This document shows positions 1-7,000 of a DNA stretch of 7,525 nt, in pieces. The notes under the pieces were generated by a model. The model was not told the DNA's origin. It saw only the letters and a program-made list of their open reading frames with translations, and made no database searches. The position numbers and the translations under genes were made by a program. How positions within the stretch are numbered: position 1 is the first letter of the stretch; every line of letters starts with the position of its first letter. The DNA is from Bacteroidota bacterium (lineage in GTDB: Bacteria > Bacteroidota > Bacteroidia > Bacteroidales > Prolixibacteraceae): the NCBI GenBank assembly GCA_030691295.1, contig JAUYEQ010000142.1, positions 1 through 7,525 of the forward strand. Direction: 5' to 3'.

Positions 1-176
1 TACCGGTGTCCATCGTTTCGATCAGTTTTCAGTGCAAAAAATAAGCTCGACTCCGGATCAAAAATCATCCGGCTATCAATCGCCACTGAAGAGATATAAA
101 TTTCAGTATTAAATTCAGGAGCACGATAATCGCCCCCGACAATTGAAGAAATCTGGTGAACCGAGAGAGTGGGCAT
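1..176 (-). CDS. murF: MurF-type D-Ala-D-Ala ligase, probably MurF-alanine racemase fusion (N-terminal fragment)
   Basis: Reading the minus strand from the ATG at 176-174 gives 58 codons open to the window edge, beginning [17 protein letters not shown]. Near residues 34-58 is a DSR followed by SSLFFALKTDRNDGHR. The DSR and LFFAL pattern marks the N-terminal substrate-binding domain of MurF, the cytoplasmic enzyme that adds D-Ala-D-Ala to the UDP-MurNAc-tripeptide. The RNDGH variant is, as I recall it, typical of the Bacteroidota protein in which MurF is fused to alanine racemase. The fusion is therefore inferred from family knowledge; the ATPase and racemase parts are outside the window. The ATG shares one base with the TAA stop of tdk (TAATG), which suggests co-transcription and translational coupling. 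No promoter is seen between the two genes. Confidence 0.8.
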   Translation of the reverse strand, partial: MPTLSVHQISSIVGGDYRAPEFNTEIYISSVAIDSRMIFDPESSLFFALKTDRNDGHR

Positions 177-751
177 TATCGGGTAGCTTTTGTATAACAA
201 GAACGGCACAAAGGTTCGTATTCATCTTTTTCGCCCAGCAAAACCAATTTGTCGGCTTTCGAAAAACGGTGCGAAAACTGTGCAACATCGCCGCACCTCA
301 TGCAAATTGCATGTACTTTGGTAATATGATCAGCCACGGCCATCAATCCGGGAATCGGCCCAAAAGGTTTCCCTTTGAAATCCATGTCCAACCCGGCAAT
401 GATAACGCGAATTCCCATATTGGCAAGTGATACGCTCACATCGAGCAAACCGTTGTCAAAAAACTGGGCTTCGTCGATCCCGATAACATCCACATCACCG
501 GCCAGAAGCATAATATTTCCTGAAGTTTCAACCGGAGTGCTCATGATAGAATTTTCGTCGTGCGACACAACTTCAGCCGCCGAATATCGGGTATCAATGG
601 CCGGTTTAAATATTTCGACCTTTAACCGGGCAATTTTTGCCCGTTTTAGCCGCCGTATCAATTCCTCTGTTTTTCCTGAAAACATTGATCCGGCAATAAC
701 TTCAATACTGCCGGCTTTTTTTTGTCTGTCGATTCCCCTTTCAATAAACAT
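176..751 (-). CDS. tdk: Thymidine kinase (type II)
   Basis: A complete 191-residue protein of normal length for the type II thymidine kinases, which phosphorylate thymidine (and deoxyuridine) to the monophosphate with ATP in the cytoplasm, as part of pyrimidine salvage. Visible motifs are the P-loop GSMFSGKT at 21-28, the DEAQFF segment at 93-98 with the likely catalytic Glu94, the lasso region [11 protein letters not shown] at 121-131, and two CxxC pairs (Cys150/Cys153 and Cys182/Cys185) forming the structural zinc site. All key residues are present, so the enzyme is probably active. The start is secure: the next Met (residue 23) lies inside the P-loop, and the MFIE...[15 protein letters not shown] opening matches Bacteroidota homologues. 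It is the first gene of a unit continuing into murF and is transcribed divergently from the acidic-protein gene. Confidence 0.96.
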   Translation of the reverse strand: MFIERGIDRQKKAGSIEVIAGSMFSGKTEELIRRLKRAKIARLKVEIFKPAIDTRYSAAEVVSHDENSIMSTPVETSGNIMLLAGDVDVIGIDEAQFFDNGLLDVSVSLANMGIRVIIAGLDMDFKGKPFGPIPGLMAVADHITKVHAICMRCGDVAQFSHRFSKADKLVLLGEKDEYEPLCRSCYTKATR

Positions 752-776
752 GTAGGTTATGTGCTAAAGATTTTTG

Positions 777-784
777 TACTTTTA
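777..784 (+). promoter_or_regulatory. Possible -7 box for the acidic-protein gene
   Basis: TACTTTTA differs from TAnnTTTG only at the last base and lies in a context (TTTGTACTTTTACC) that resembles many Bacteroidota promoters. A transcript from here would have a leader of about 130 nt before the ATG at 918. No clear -33 element is present, so this is tentative. Confidence 0.25.
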
Positions 785-849
785 CCCCGTTTCAACAACC
801 AGTTCCAAGTCAGGTTTTAATTCTGAAAATGGCATTCCGGTTATGCAAA

Positions 850-857
850 CAAAGGTA
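850..857 (-). promoter_or_regulatory. Candidate -7 box for tdk-murF
   Basis: On the minus strand this reads TACCTTTG, an exact match to the Bacteroidota -7 consensus TAnnTTTG. It would give a tdk leader of roughly 90 nt. No good TTG -33 element is seen at the usual spacing; the nearest TTG is about 26 bp away. It overlaps codons that would be added if the acidic gene were started upstream of 918, which weakly favours the 918 start. Confidence 0.35.
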
Positions 858-917
858 AATTTAAATCATTACGAAGGGAAATTCAACTTGAATTACAGAT
901 TAAAATCAAAAATACAA

Positions 918-1937
918 ATGGACAAACGCAAATTGGTAAATATCATCGTCAAAGATCTGGAAGAATTAAAAATTTTATCCGAAGAAGTTGCAGACAGTCA
1001 GGTGAATTCATCGCTGATCATCGATCTTGCTGTAAACAAAGCCCGGTTGCTGATTCAGGAAATTGAATTGCTGCGCGAAATTGCAGTAAATTCGGTTCCA
1101 TTGCAGAAGGAAACTGATGAAGATGAGGACGACATTGGTTTTGAGGACGAAGAAGATGAAGCTTCGGATATAAGTTTTCCGGATCCTGAACTTGAAATCC
1201 TGCATTTTGAAGAAGGTGAATTTCCGGAAACCGAAGAATTAACGGAGGAAGAAGAACTTGAAGAGGAATTTATTGAGGAAGATTTGGACGACGAAGATTT
1301 GAATGAAGAGCAAGAGGAAATTGAGGAGGATGAAAATGAAGATGAACCTGAAAGCCATGAAGAAGAATTGGAAGAAGAAGATTTAACCGAAACAGAAGAG
1401 GAAGAATTCCTCGAAGAAGAGGAGGAAGAAAAAGAGGAAGTAGAAGAAGTGCCATTGCAAAAACAAAACATTCAGGTGACCGAATTGAGTAACAGCCCGC
1501 AACCGGGGATTCGCGAAATTCACATCGACGAATTTGATGACGACGATCTTGAACCCATTCATTTTGAGCCAGCGCAAGCATCATCTGTGAAACCGCCAAT
1601 GCGCGAAATTCCAAAACCTGACAATAGTGCTGTTGGGCAGAACTACCAGAAGGAACGTTCTCTCAACGATTCAATGGGAGAAACCAAACAGGAATCGAAA
1701 CTGAGCAACAGCCCGATCACAAGTTTGCGGGCCGCCATTGGATTAAATGACCGCTTTCTGTTTATCCGCGAGATCTTCAATAACAATTCAGAAAAATACA
1801 ATGCAGTAATCGAACATCTTGATAAAATGGAGCAAATTCAAGAGGCAGTTGAATACCTGAAAGCAAATCTCTCTATGGAAAAGAATGAAACCACCATGAA
1901 ATTTGTCGATTTGCTGAAACGCCGGTTTAGTAAATGA
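918..1937 (+). CDS. Highly acidic protein of unknown function
   Basis: From the ATG at 918 this encodes 339 residues in three parts. Residues 1-60 are a predicted helical head beginning MDKRKLVNIIVKDLEELK. Residues 65-179 are a low-complexity acidic stretch; about two thirds of residues 103-177 are Glu or Asp. A linker leads to a C-terminal domain (about 269-339) with SLRAAIGLNDRFLFIREIF followed by predicted amphipathic helices. The LNDRF..RE pattern recalls the C-terminal domain of hypothetical proteins in other Bacteroidales, so both ends are probably conserved while the middle varies. There is no signal peptide or membrane segment, so it is presumably cytoplasmic. The reading frame extends upstream to a TTG at 774 and has an ATG at 843, but the added residues look non-coding and overlap the divergent promoter region, so 918 is preferred. 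Function is unknown; the acidic tract might bind cations or basic proteins, which is speculation. Confidence 0.8.
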   Translation: MDKRKLVNIIVKDLEELKILSEEVADSQVNSSLIIDLAVNKARLLIQEIELLREIAVNSVPLQKETDEDEDDIGFEDEEDEASDISFPDPELEILHFEEGEFPETEELTEEEELEEEFIEEDLDDEDLNEEQEEIEEDENEDEPESHEEELEEEDLTETEEEEFLEEEEEEKEEVEEVPLQKQNIQVTELSNSPQPGIREIHIDEFDDDDLEPIHFEPAQASSVKPPMREIPKPDNSAVGQNYQKERSLNDSMGETKQESKLSNSPITSLRAAIGLNDRFLFIREIFNNNSEKYNAVIEHLDKMEQIQEAVEYLKANLSMEKNETTMKFVDLLKRRFSK

Positions 1938-1978
1938 TAAGTATTTACTATTCAATAATGTACCATTTACTATTTTTT
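1928..1978 (+). terminator. Possible AT-rich terminator after the acidic-protein gene
   Basis: TAGTAAATG at 1928-1936, overlapping the stop codon, is complementary to CATTTACTA at 1964-1972, which is followed directly by six T residues. The same left arm can also pair with ATTTACTA at 1943-1950 (8-bp stem, 7-nt loop), because ATTTACTATT occurs twice (1943-1952 and 1965-1974). The stems are AT-rich and the longer loop is 27 nt, so termination strength is uncertain. Confidence 0.35.
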
Positions 1979-2011
1979 AATCTACAGATCACAAAATAAA
2001 TAATGCGACAT

Positions 2012-2019
2012 TAATTTTG
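2012..2019 (+). promoter_or_regulatory. Candidate -7 box for rsmI
   Basis: TAATTTTG matches the Bacteroidota -7 consensus TAnnTTTG exactly and sits 65 bp before the rsmI ATG. Transcription would start near 2025, giving a leader of about 60 nt that contains the AATTGYAAA repeats. No clear TTG -33 element is visible, so the call rests on the -7 box and position. Confidence 0.4.
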
Positions 2020-2046
2020 CCCTAATTCATTACCTATGATTCAGTC

Positions 2047-2077
2047 AATTGTAAATTGCAAATTGTAAAATTGTAAA
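2047..2077 (+). repeat. Four short tandem AATTGYAAA repeats upstream of rsmI
   Basis: AATTGTAAA occurs at 2047, 2061 and 2069, and the variant AATTGCAAA at 2054. This makes four overlapping copies with a period of 7, 7 and 8 bp. The array ends 7 bp before the rsmI ATG, so it covers the ribosome-binding region, where no purine-rich Shine-Dalgarno sequence is seen. A change in copy number would move the promoter relative to the start codon. Confidence 0.7.
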
Positions 2078-2084
2078 TATTTTT

Positions 2085-2819
2085 ATGGGCAAATTATTCT
2101 TGGTGCCTACACCAATCGGTAATCTGGAAGACATGACCTTCCGCGGAATCCGTATCCTTAAAGAAGTGGACTTGATTTTGGCTGAAGATACCCGTACTTC
2201 AGCCAAACTATTGAATCACTATGAAATAAAGAACAAATTGGTTTCGCACCATAAATTCAACGAGCACAAAACGGTTGAAATGATTGCCGCACAAATTGAA
2301 AACGGCAAAAATGTAGCCTTGATTTCGGATGCCGGAACACCGGGAATAAGCGACCCCGGATTTTTGCTTGTTAAAACCTGTCTCGATAAAGAAATTGAAG
2401 TTGAATGCCTTCCGGGCCCAACTGCCCTGATTCCGGCCTTGGTAAATTCAGGATTTCCAACCGACCGTTTCACCTTCGAAGGATTTCTTCCGCAGAAAAA
2501 AGGGCGACACAAAAAAATCAAGGAACTGCTTACCGAAACAAGGACGATGATTTTTTATGAATCTCCTTATCGGTTAATAAAAACTCTGGAGCAACTTGCG
2601 GAGTTCCTTGGGCCCGACAGACGTGCTTCAGTATCGCGCGAATTGTCGAAGTTTTTTGAAGAAAACCGGAGAGGAACACTCACCGAGTTAATAGAACATT
2701 TCAGTTCAAAAACAATTAAAGGCGAAATTGTAATTGTTTTGGAAGGGAAGCCTCTCCCTAACCCTCTCCAAAGGAGAGGGAACCAGAGTGAAACTTTTAT
2801 TGATGCGGGAAATGAATAA
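2085..2819 (+). CDS. rsmI: 16S rRNA (cytidine-1402-2'-O)-methyltransferase RsmI
   Basis: This 244-residue protein is a tetrapyrrole-methylase-fold enzyme of the RsmI (YraL) family, which uses S-adenosylmethionine to methylate the ribose of C1402 in the decoding centre of 16S rRNA. Motifs in order are VPTPIGNLEDMTFR (7-20), AEDTR (33-37), the glycine-rich SDAGTPGISDPG (81-92), LPGP (109-112), FEGFLP (131-136), FYESPYR (157-163) and RELSK (185-189). The family core ends near GEIVIVLEGK (213-222). The remaining 22 residues begin with PLPNPLQRRG (223-232), which is the translation of a hairpin repeat (2750-2780) rather than a conserved part of the enzyme. The stop overlaps the next gene by 8 bp. 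Catalytic regions are intact, so activity is expected. The start fits the family's usual GKLFLVPTPIGNL opening. Confidence 0.95.
   Translation: MGKLFLVPTPIGNLEDMTFRGIRILKEVDLILAEDTRTSAKLLNHYEIKNKLVSHHKFNEHKTVEMIAAQIENGKNVALISDAGTPGISDPGFLLVKTCLDKEIEVECLPGPTALIPALVNSGFPTDRFTFEGFLPQKKGRHKKIKELLTETRTMIFYESPYRLIKTLEQLAEFLGPDRRASVSRELSKFFEENRRGTLTELIEHFSSKTIKGEIVIVLEGKPLPNPLQRRGNQSETFIDAGNE
2750..2780 (+). repeat. REP-like hairpin repeat, copy 1 (inside the rsmI 3' end)
   Basis: A perfect 8-bp stem, CCCTCTCC at 2762-2769 and GGAGAGGG at 2773-2780, closes an AAA loop. It is preceded by the flank GCCTCTCCCTAA (2750-2761). The flank can also pair with the right arm, CTCTCC with GGAGAG. The flank-plus-hairpin design resembles the short palindromic repeats mobilised by single-domain Y1 (RAYT/IS200-type) transposases; none is encoded in the window. 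The repeat is read in frame as PLPNPLQRRG at the RsmI C-terminus. Confidence 0.7.
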
Positions 2820-3621
2820 CTCAAAGCATCAAAAAGCAATCTTTCTCCCCTCCTTCGGAGGGGTTGGGGGAGGCCGTTACACTCATCTTTTTTTTGATCT
2901 GGATAATACCCTCTGGGACTTTTCTGTCAATTCGCGTGAAGCGCTGAAACAAACACTCGAAAAACTGAATCTTCTTCGTCAACTCGATTCGTTCGATGAA
3001 TACTTTATACTATATGAGCAGATCAATGAATCGCTCTGGGGTGACTACCGTGCAAAAAAAATCACCAAACATACTTTAATTGCCGAGCGATTTTCGAGGT
3101 CGCTCGAAGCTTTTCATGTCACCGATCAGGATTGGGAAGGAATTAACCGGCTTTACCTTGAAAACATGGCTTTACAAACCCGTTTGTTTCCGGGCACCAT
3201 TGAAACCCTGAGCTATCTGAAAGCAAAAGGGTATCAGATGCATATCATTACCAATGGGTTCAAGGAGGTACAAAATGCTAAACTCAGGACTTGCGGTTTG
3301 ACCGGCTTCTTCGGCAAAGTTTTTATTTCGGAAGAAATAAAGAATACAAAACCACACCGCGAAATTTTCGAACACGCGTTAAAATCGACCAACGCCCCCA
3401 AGAAGAAAAGTATAATGATTGGGGACTCCTGGGAAACAGATATTGAAGGGGCACTTGCATTTGGGATGGATCAGATAATGTTTTTAAATGGGGGCCAAAA
3501 TAAGGTGCCCGATTCTGTGAATTCAATTAAAATTCCGCCTTATACATCGCATTTGGAGATAAAACATCCTATAAAAACATGGTTTATCAATGAAATAGCT
3601 GATTTGGTAACAATTCTTTAA
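2812..3621 (+). CDS. HAD-superfamily phosphatase, YjjG-like (probable 5'-nucleotidase)
   Basis: Starting at the ATG at 2812 this gives 269 residues. All four haloacid dehalogenase motifs are present: FFDLDNT (27-33, nucleophile Asp29 and acid/base Asp31), ITNG (145-149, Thr147), the NTKP lysine (Lys180) and GDSWETD (204-210, Asp205 and Asp210 for magnesium). The FFDLDNTLWDF opening and GDSWETDIEGA segment are closest to the YjjG/YfnB group, cytoplasmic phosphatases that act on pyrimidine and non-canonical nucleotides; the exact substrate is not shown. The catalytic core begins at YTHLFFDLD (residue 23). The preceding residues include LPSFGGVGGG (12-21), encoded by a hairpin repeat. No start codon lies between the repeat and the core, so the extension is probably translated; an alternative ATG at 2803 would add three residues. 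The gene overlaps the rsmI stop by 8 bp, suggesting one operon. Confidence 0.88.
   Translation: MNNSKHQKAIFLPSFGGVGGGRYTHLFFDLDNTLWDFSVNSREALKQTLEKLNLLRQLDSFDEYFILYEQINESLWGDYRAKKITKHTLIAERFSRSLEAFHVTDQDWEGINRLYLENMALQTRLFPGTIETLSYLKAKGYQMHIITNGFKEVQNAKLRTCGLTGFFGKVFISEEIKNTKPHREIFEHALKSTNAPKKKSIMIGDSWETDIEGALAFGMDQIMFLNGGQNKVPDSVNSIKIPPYTSHLEIKHPIKTWFINEIADLVTIL
2845..2875 (+). repeat. REP-like hairpin repeat, copy 2 (inverted, inside the HAD gene 5' end)
   Basis: CCCCTCC (2847-2853) and GGAGGGG (2857-2863) form a perfect 7-bp stem around TTC, followed by the flank TTGGGGGAGGC. On the minus strand the copy reads GCCTCCCCCAA and then the hairpin, which aligns with copy 1 (GCCTCTCCCTAA and then the hairpin). 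The two copies are therefore related and inverted, with about 64 bp between them. In the HAD frame it encodes LPSFGGVGGG. Confidence 0.7.
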
Positions 3622-3754
3622 TTTATAATGATTCTAAATAGCACCTGTAATTTCTGGAAAAACAACACTTCAATTGTTTATGATCCAACTGTTTATATCG
3701 AAATATCCTTATCTGTAAGACCTTGCTGAATTTTTAAGATATGTTAACAGTGTT

Positions 3755-3774
3755 AAAATATGTATATTTTTTTT
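3755..3774 (+). terminator. Possible weak terminator hairpin
   Basis: AAAATAT (3755-3761) and ATATTTT (3764-3770) form a 7-bp stem around GT, followed by further T residues to 3774. It lies about 135 bp after the HAD gene and before the susC-like promoter, a sensible place to end the rsmI operon. The stem has no G/C pair and only a 2-nt loop, so it may be chance in an AT-rich region. Confidence 0.2.
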
Positions 3775-3806
3775 CTTTAAGACTATTCATGCTATTCACA
3801 TTTTTC

Positions 3807-3814
3807 TAAATTTG
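3807..3814 (+). promoter_or_regulatory. Candidate -7 box for the susC-susD operon
   Basis: TAAATTTG matches the Bacteroidota -7 consensus TAnnTTTG exactly. It is the only exact plus-strand match I found in the 398-bp intergenic region. Transcription would start around 3820 and leave a leader of about 200 nt. There is no clear TTG at -33, which might mean that an activator or alternative sigma factor is needed. Confidence 0.4.
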
Positions 3815-3818
3815 TGAT

Positions 3819-3853
3819 GGTATTAGGCATTGATACATATTTGGATTAATACC
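3819..3853 (+). promoter_or_regulatory. Inverted repeat at the start of the susC leader
   Basis: GGTATTA (3819-3825) and TAATACC (3847-3853) are perfect inverted repeats separated by 21 bp. They lie immediately downstream of the candidate -7 box. They could be an operator for a dimeric regulator or a stem at the 5' end of the transcript; the sequence does not tell which. Confidence 0.3.
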
Positions 3854-3978
3854 TATGTGCATAAAGGGGACTCGATAAATTACATTAAAATCACCGGGAA
3901 ATTTGATTTGGGGGAATCACATTTTACAAGTTGAAAAACTTAAAAGGATCGATTTTAACTGTATTTAACCTGCCTGAG

Positions 3979-3994
3979 TTTATTTATAAATAAA
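3979..3994 (+). repeat. 16-bp AT palindrome before the susC start
   Basis: TTTATTTATAAATAAA is a perfect palindrome ending 25 bp before the ATG. A shorter one, AATTTAAATT, follows at 4003-4012. The region is A/T-rich, without a purine-rich Shine-Dalgarno sequence, as is usual for highly translated Bacteroidota genes. It may simply be low-complexity leader. Confidence 0.5.
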
Positions 3995-4019
3995 TGCTGT
4001 TTAATTTAAATTTATTTAC

Positions 4020-7000
4020 ATGAAAAAAATCGCGTTATTGCTTGCATTCTTTGCAATTGGTTTGCAGGTCCTTGTGGCCCAAACCAAGGAGATCTCAGGC
4101 AAAATTACCTCCGCAGATGATGGAGGTTCTATTCCTGGGGTTTCTGTTTCGGTAAAAGGAACAACATTGGGAACTATCTCCGACATGGATGGTGTGTTCC
4201 GTTTGAAAGTTCCGCAGGATGCCAAAACTTTGGTATTCACTTTTGTTGGTATGGCTTCGCAGGAAGTTGCTATCGGCAATCAATTAACTTTTAATGTCAG
4301 CATGGCTCCTGACAACATCGCAGTTGATGAAGTAATTGTAACTGCGCTGGGTATATCCAGGGAGAAGAAAGCCCTTGGTTATGCGGTTCAGGATGTTAAA
4401 GGTGAAGACATTACAAAGGCAAAAGAAACCAACGTAATCAATTCACTTCAGGGACGTGTTTCTGGCGCTCAGATCACCAACAGTTCGGGAGCAGTTGGTG
4501 CTTCTGCCCGTATTATCCTTCGTGGTGTTAACTCACTTGACGGAAACAACCAGCCTCTGTTCGTAGTTGATGGGATTCCGATGGCGAACTCAAACTTTGG
4601 GAATACCGAAACAGAAGGAGTTAACCGTGGTAGTGGAGTTCAGGACATTAATCCTGACAATATTGAATCAATTTCTGTACTGAAAGGTCCAAATGCGGCA
4701 GCTCTATACGGGTCGCGCGCTTCAAACGGGGTAATAGTAATTACCACCAAAACCGGTAAAGGAAGTACAGGTATTGGAATTGAATTGAGCAATTCCACCA
4801 CTTTCGAGAATCCGCTTCGCCTGCCGGATTATCAAAATCAATACGGACAAGGTTCAGCCGGCAGATTTGAGTATGTTGATGGCGCCGGTGGCGGTGTTAA
4901 TGATGGAACAGATGAAAGTTGGGGTCCGAAACTGGATGTTGGTCTTATGTTGCCTCAGTTTAATTCTCCAGTAAACAATGGTGTCCGTGAAGCTACCCCC
5001 TGGATTTCGCATCCAAACAATGTAAAAGATTTCTTTGTTAACGGGGTGACTGCAACTACTTCAGTTGCACTTACAGGATCAACTGAAAAGACAAACTTTA
5101 GGGTTTCACTCACCAATCTTGATCAATCAGGAATGTTGGAGAATACCAAGTTGAAAAAGAATACTTTCACTTTCAATGGTAGCTCGCAGTTGACTGACAA
5201 ATTGAATTTTTCTTCTTCTGGCTCATACGTGAGTACTGACAGTCCTAACTTACCCGGTTATGGTTACGACCCTGACAACATCATGCAGCAATTCAAATGG
5301 TTTGGTCGTCAGGTTGATCTATCCGCCCTTAAAAATTATCGCAATCCGGATGGTTCATGGTATAACTGGAATACGAACTATCACAATAACCCTTATGCCA
5401 TTTTATACGAAAACCTGAATACCAATAACCGCGAACGCTTTTTCGGAAACGCAACTGCAAAATATCAATTTACCGATTGGTTAAGTGCATTTGTCCGCAC
5501 TGGGGTTGATTATTACTCGAATATAAATACCACCCGCAGGGCTAAGCACATGCAAGAGTTTCCTAATGGATACTATATGGAAGAAGTTGATCTTTATAAA
5601 GAAAACAACAGCGATTTCCTGATCAGTGCAAACAAAAAGTTTGACGAATTTGAATTAGGACTTAGCGTTGGAGGAAATGCCATGAAATACAGCCGCACGT
5701 GGGACTTTGTAGAAGCTCCTGAATTGGCTGTTGACGGTGTTTATAATGTAAAAAACTCGCTTGTACCTCAGGTTGCAGATAATTTCCGCTGGAAAAAACA
5801 AATAAATAGTCTTTATTTTTCTGGTCAATTCGGATATAAATCAATGCTATATGTCGATTTTTCCGGACGTAACGACTGGTCAAGCGCATTGCCTGCGGAA
5901 CACAACTCTTTCTTCTATCCTTCAGTACAATTCAGCGGGGTATTGACAGAAATGTTTGAAGTTGATCCTGCAATCATTTCATTTGGTAAATTAAGAGCCA
6001 GTTGGGCAAAAGTAGGCGCTGATACAGATCCATTCAAACTTTTACCAACTGTATCGTTTGGTGAAGGCTGGAATGCCAGTACAAAACTTTTAAACCAGTT
6101 CATTCCTAACGAATTGCCGAATGCAGGTTTAAAACCGCAATTTGTAACTTCGTTTGAAGTTGGTGGTGATTTCAGGTTTTTCAGAGATCGCGTTAGATTG
6201 GATGTAACTTATTATAATTCTAGCGCTACCAACCAGATTATCGCTGTACCTGTTTCTCCTGCATCAGGATATGGAACAAAAGTTACCAATGCCGGTCAGA
6301 TTGACAACAGCGGTGTTGAAGTACTGCTTGGCGGATCCATCCTGAAATCGAAAACAGGATTGAACTGGGATGTTACAATTAACTGGTCGAAAAATCAGAA
6401 TGAAGTTGTTGAGCTCGCTGAAGGTATTGAACAATACGAACTTGGAACTTACTGGAGTTTAAAAGTAATGGCAATTCCCGGAGAAAAATATGGTTCTCTT
6501 TTCGGATATGACTTTGAAAGAGCTCCTGATGGGCAAATCATCTACCGTAACGGACTTCCTGCACAAGGCGACCTAAAAGTTCTAGGCAACTACACTCCTG
6601 ATTGGATCGGTGGTATTAACAACGAATTCAACTTTAAAGGCGTAAACCTCAACTTCCTTATCGACACCAGAATGGGCGGCGATTTATATTCGATGACCTC
6701 AACCTGGGGACGTTACGCCGGAGTTCTTGAAGAAACTTTGATCGGGCGTGAAGGTGGTATTGTAGGAGATGGTGTAAAAGAAGTAAAAGATGCCAACGGA
6801 AATGTTACCGGTTATGCAAAAAATGATTTTGTTGCAAACGCTGAAAACTTCAACAAAGCAGCTTATGTGAGTGATGTTGCATTCTCAAGCATTTACGATG
6901 CCAGCTATATTAAACTTAGGGAATTAAAATTGGGTTACACTTTTAAGAAAATAGGAAATACAGCTATTAAAGACGTTAACATTTCTCTCGTTGGCAGAAA

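Larger units (their letters stand above)
3622..4019 (+). other. AT-rich noncoding region upstream of the susC-like gene
   Basis: This 398-bp stretch contains no convincing gene on either strand. The visible elements are an AT-only hairpin with a T run (3755-3774), a -7 box (3807-3814), a 7-bp inverted repeat just downstream (3819-3853), a possible AAATCA/TGATTT stem (3888-3909), a short AAGTT-GAAA-AACTT hairpin (3928-3941) and a 16-bp palindrome (3979-3994). The second half is probably the long 5' leader of the susC-like transcript. I found no -7 box on the minus strand that would indicate an antisense RNA. Confidence 0.6.

Noticed and set aside
375..755. Plus-strand open frame opposite tdk
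   Set aside because: It lies entirely against a well-supported thymidine kinase with all motifs, and its translation shows no recognisable domain.
774..917. Upstream extension of the acidic protein, from the TTG at 774 or the ATG at 843
   Set aside because: The extra residues look non-coding, and the segment holds promoter-like boxes for both divergent genes. The ATG at 918 starts a sensible helical domain.
1055..1471. Minus-strand serine-rich open frame of 138 codons
   Set aside because: It is the antisense of the Glu/Asp codons (GAA, GAG, GAT, GAC) of the acidic gene, which read as Ser/Phe/Leu/Ile on the other strand. It has no independent evidence. The same applies to the overlapping Leu- and Phe-rich frames at 1270-1614 and 1383-1577.
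2734..2811. Upstream start of the HAD gene inside rsmI
   Set aside because: It would overlap rsmI by 86 bp and add residues encoded by the first hairpin repeat in a different frame. The ATG at 2812 gives a normal short operon overlap.
2750..2875. CRISPR array or transposon ends
   Set aside because: There are only two inverted hairpin copies, with no regular spacers, transposase gene or target-site duplication.
3928..3941. Hairpin AAGTT-GAAA-AACTT as a riboswitch element
   Set aside because: A single 5-bp stem is expected by chance in AT-rich sequence, and no conserved riboswitch core was recognised around it.
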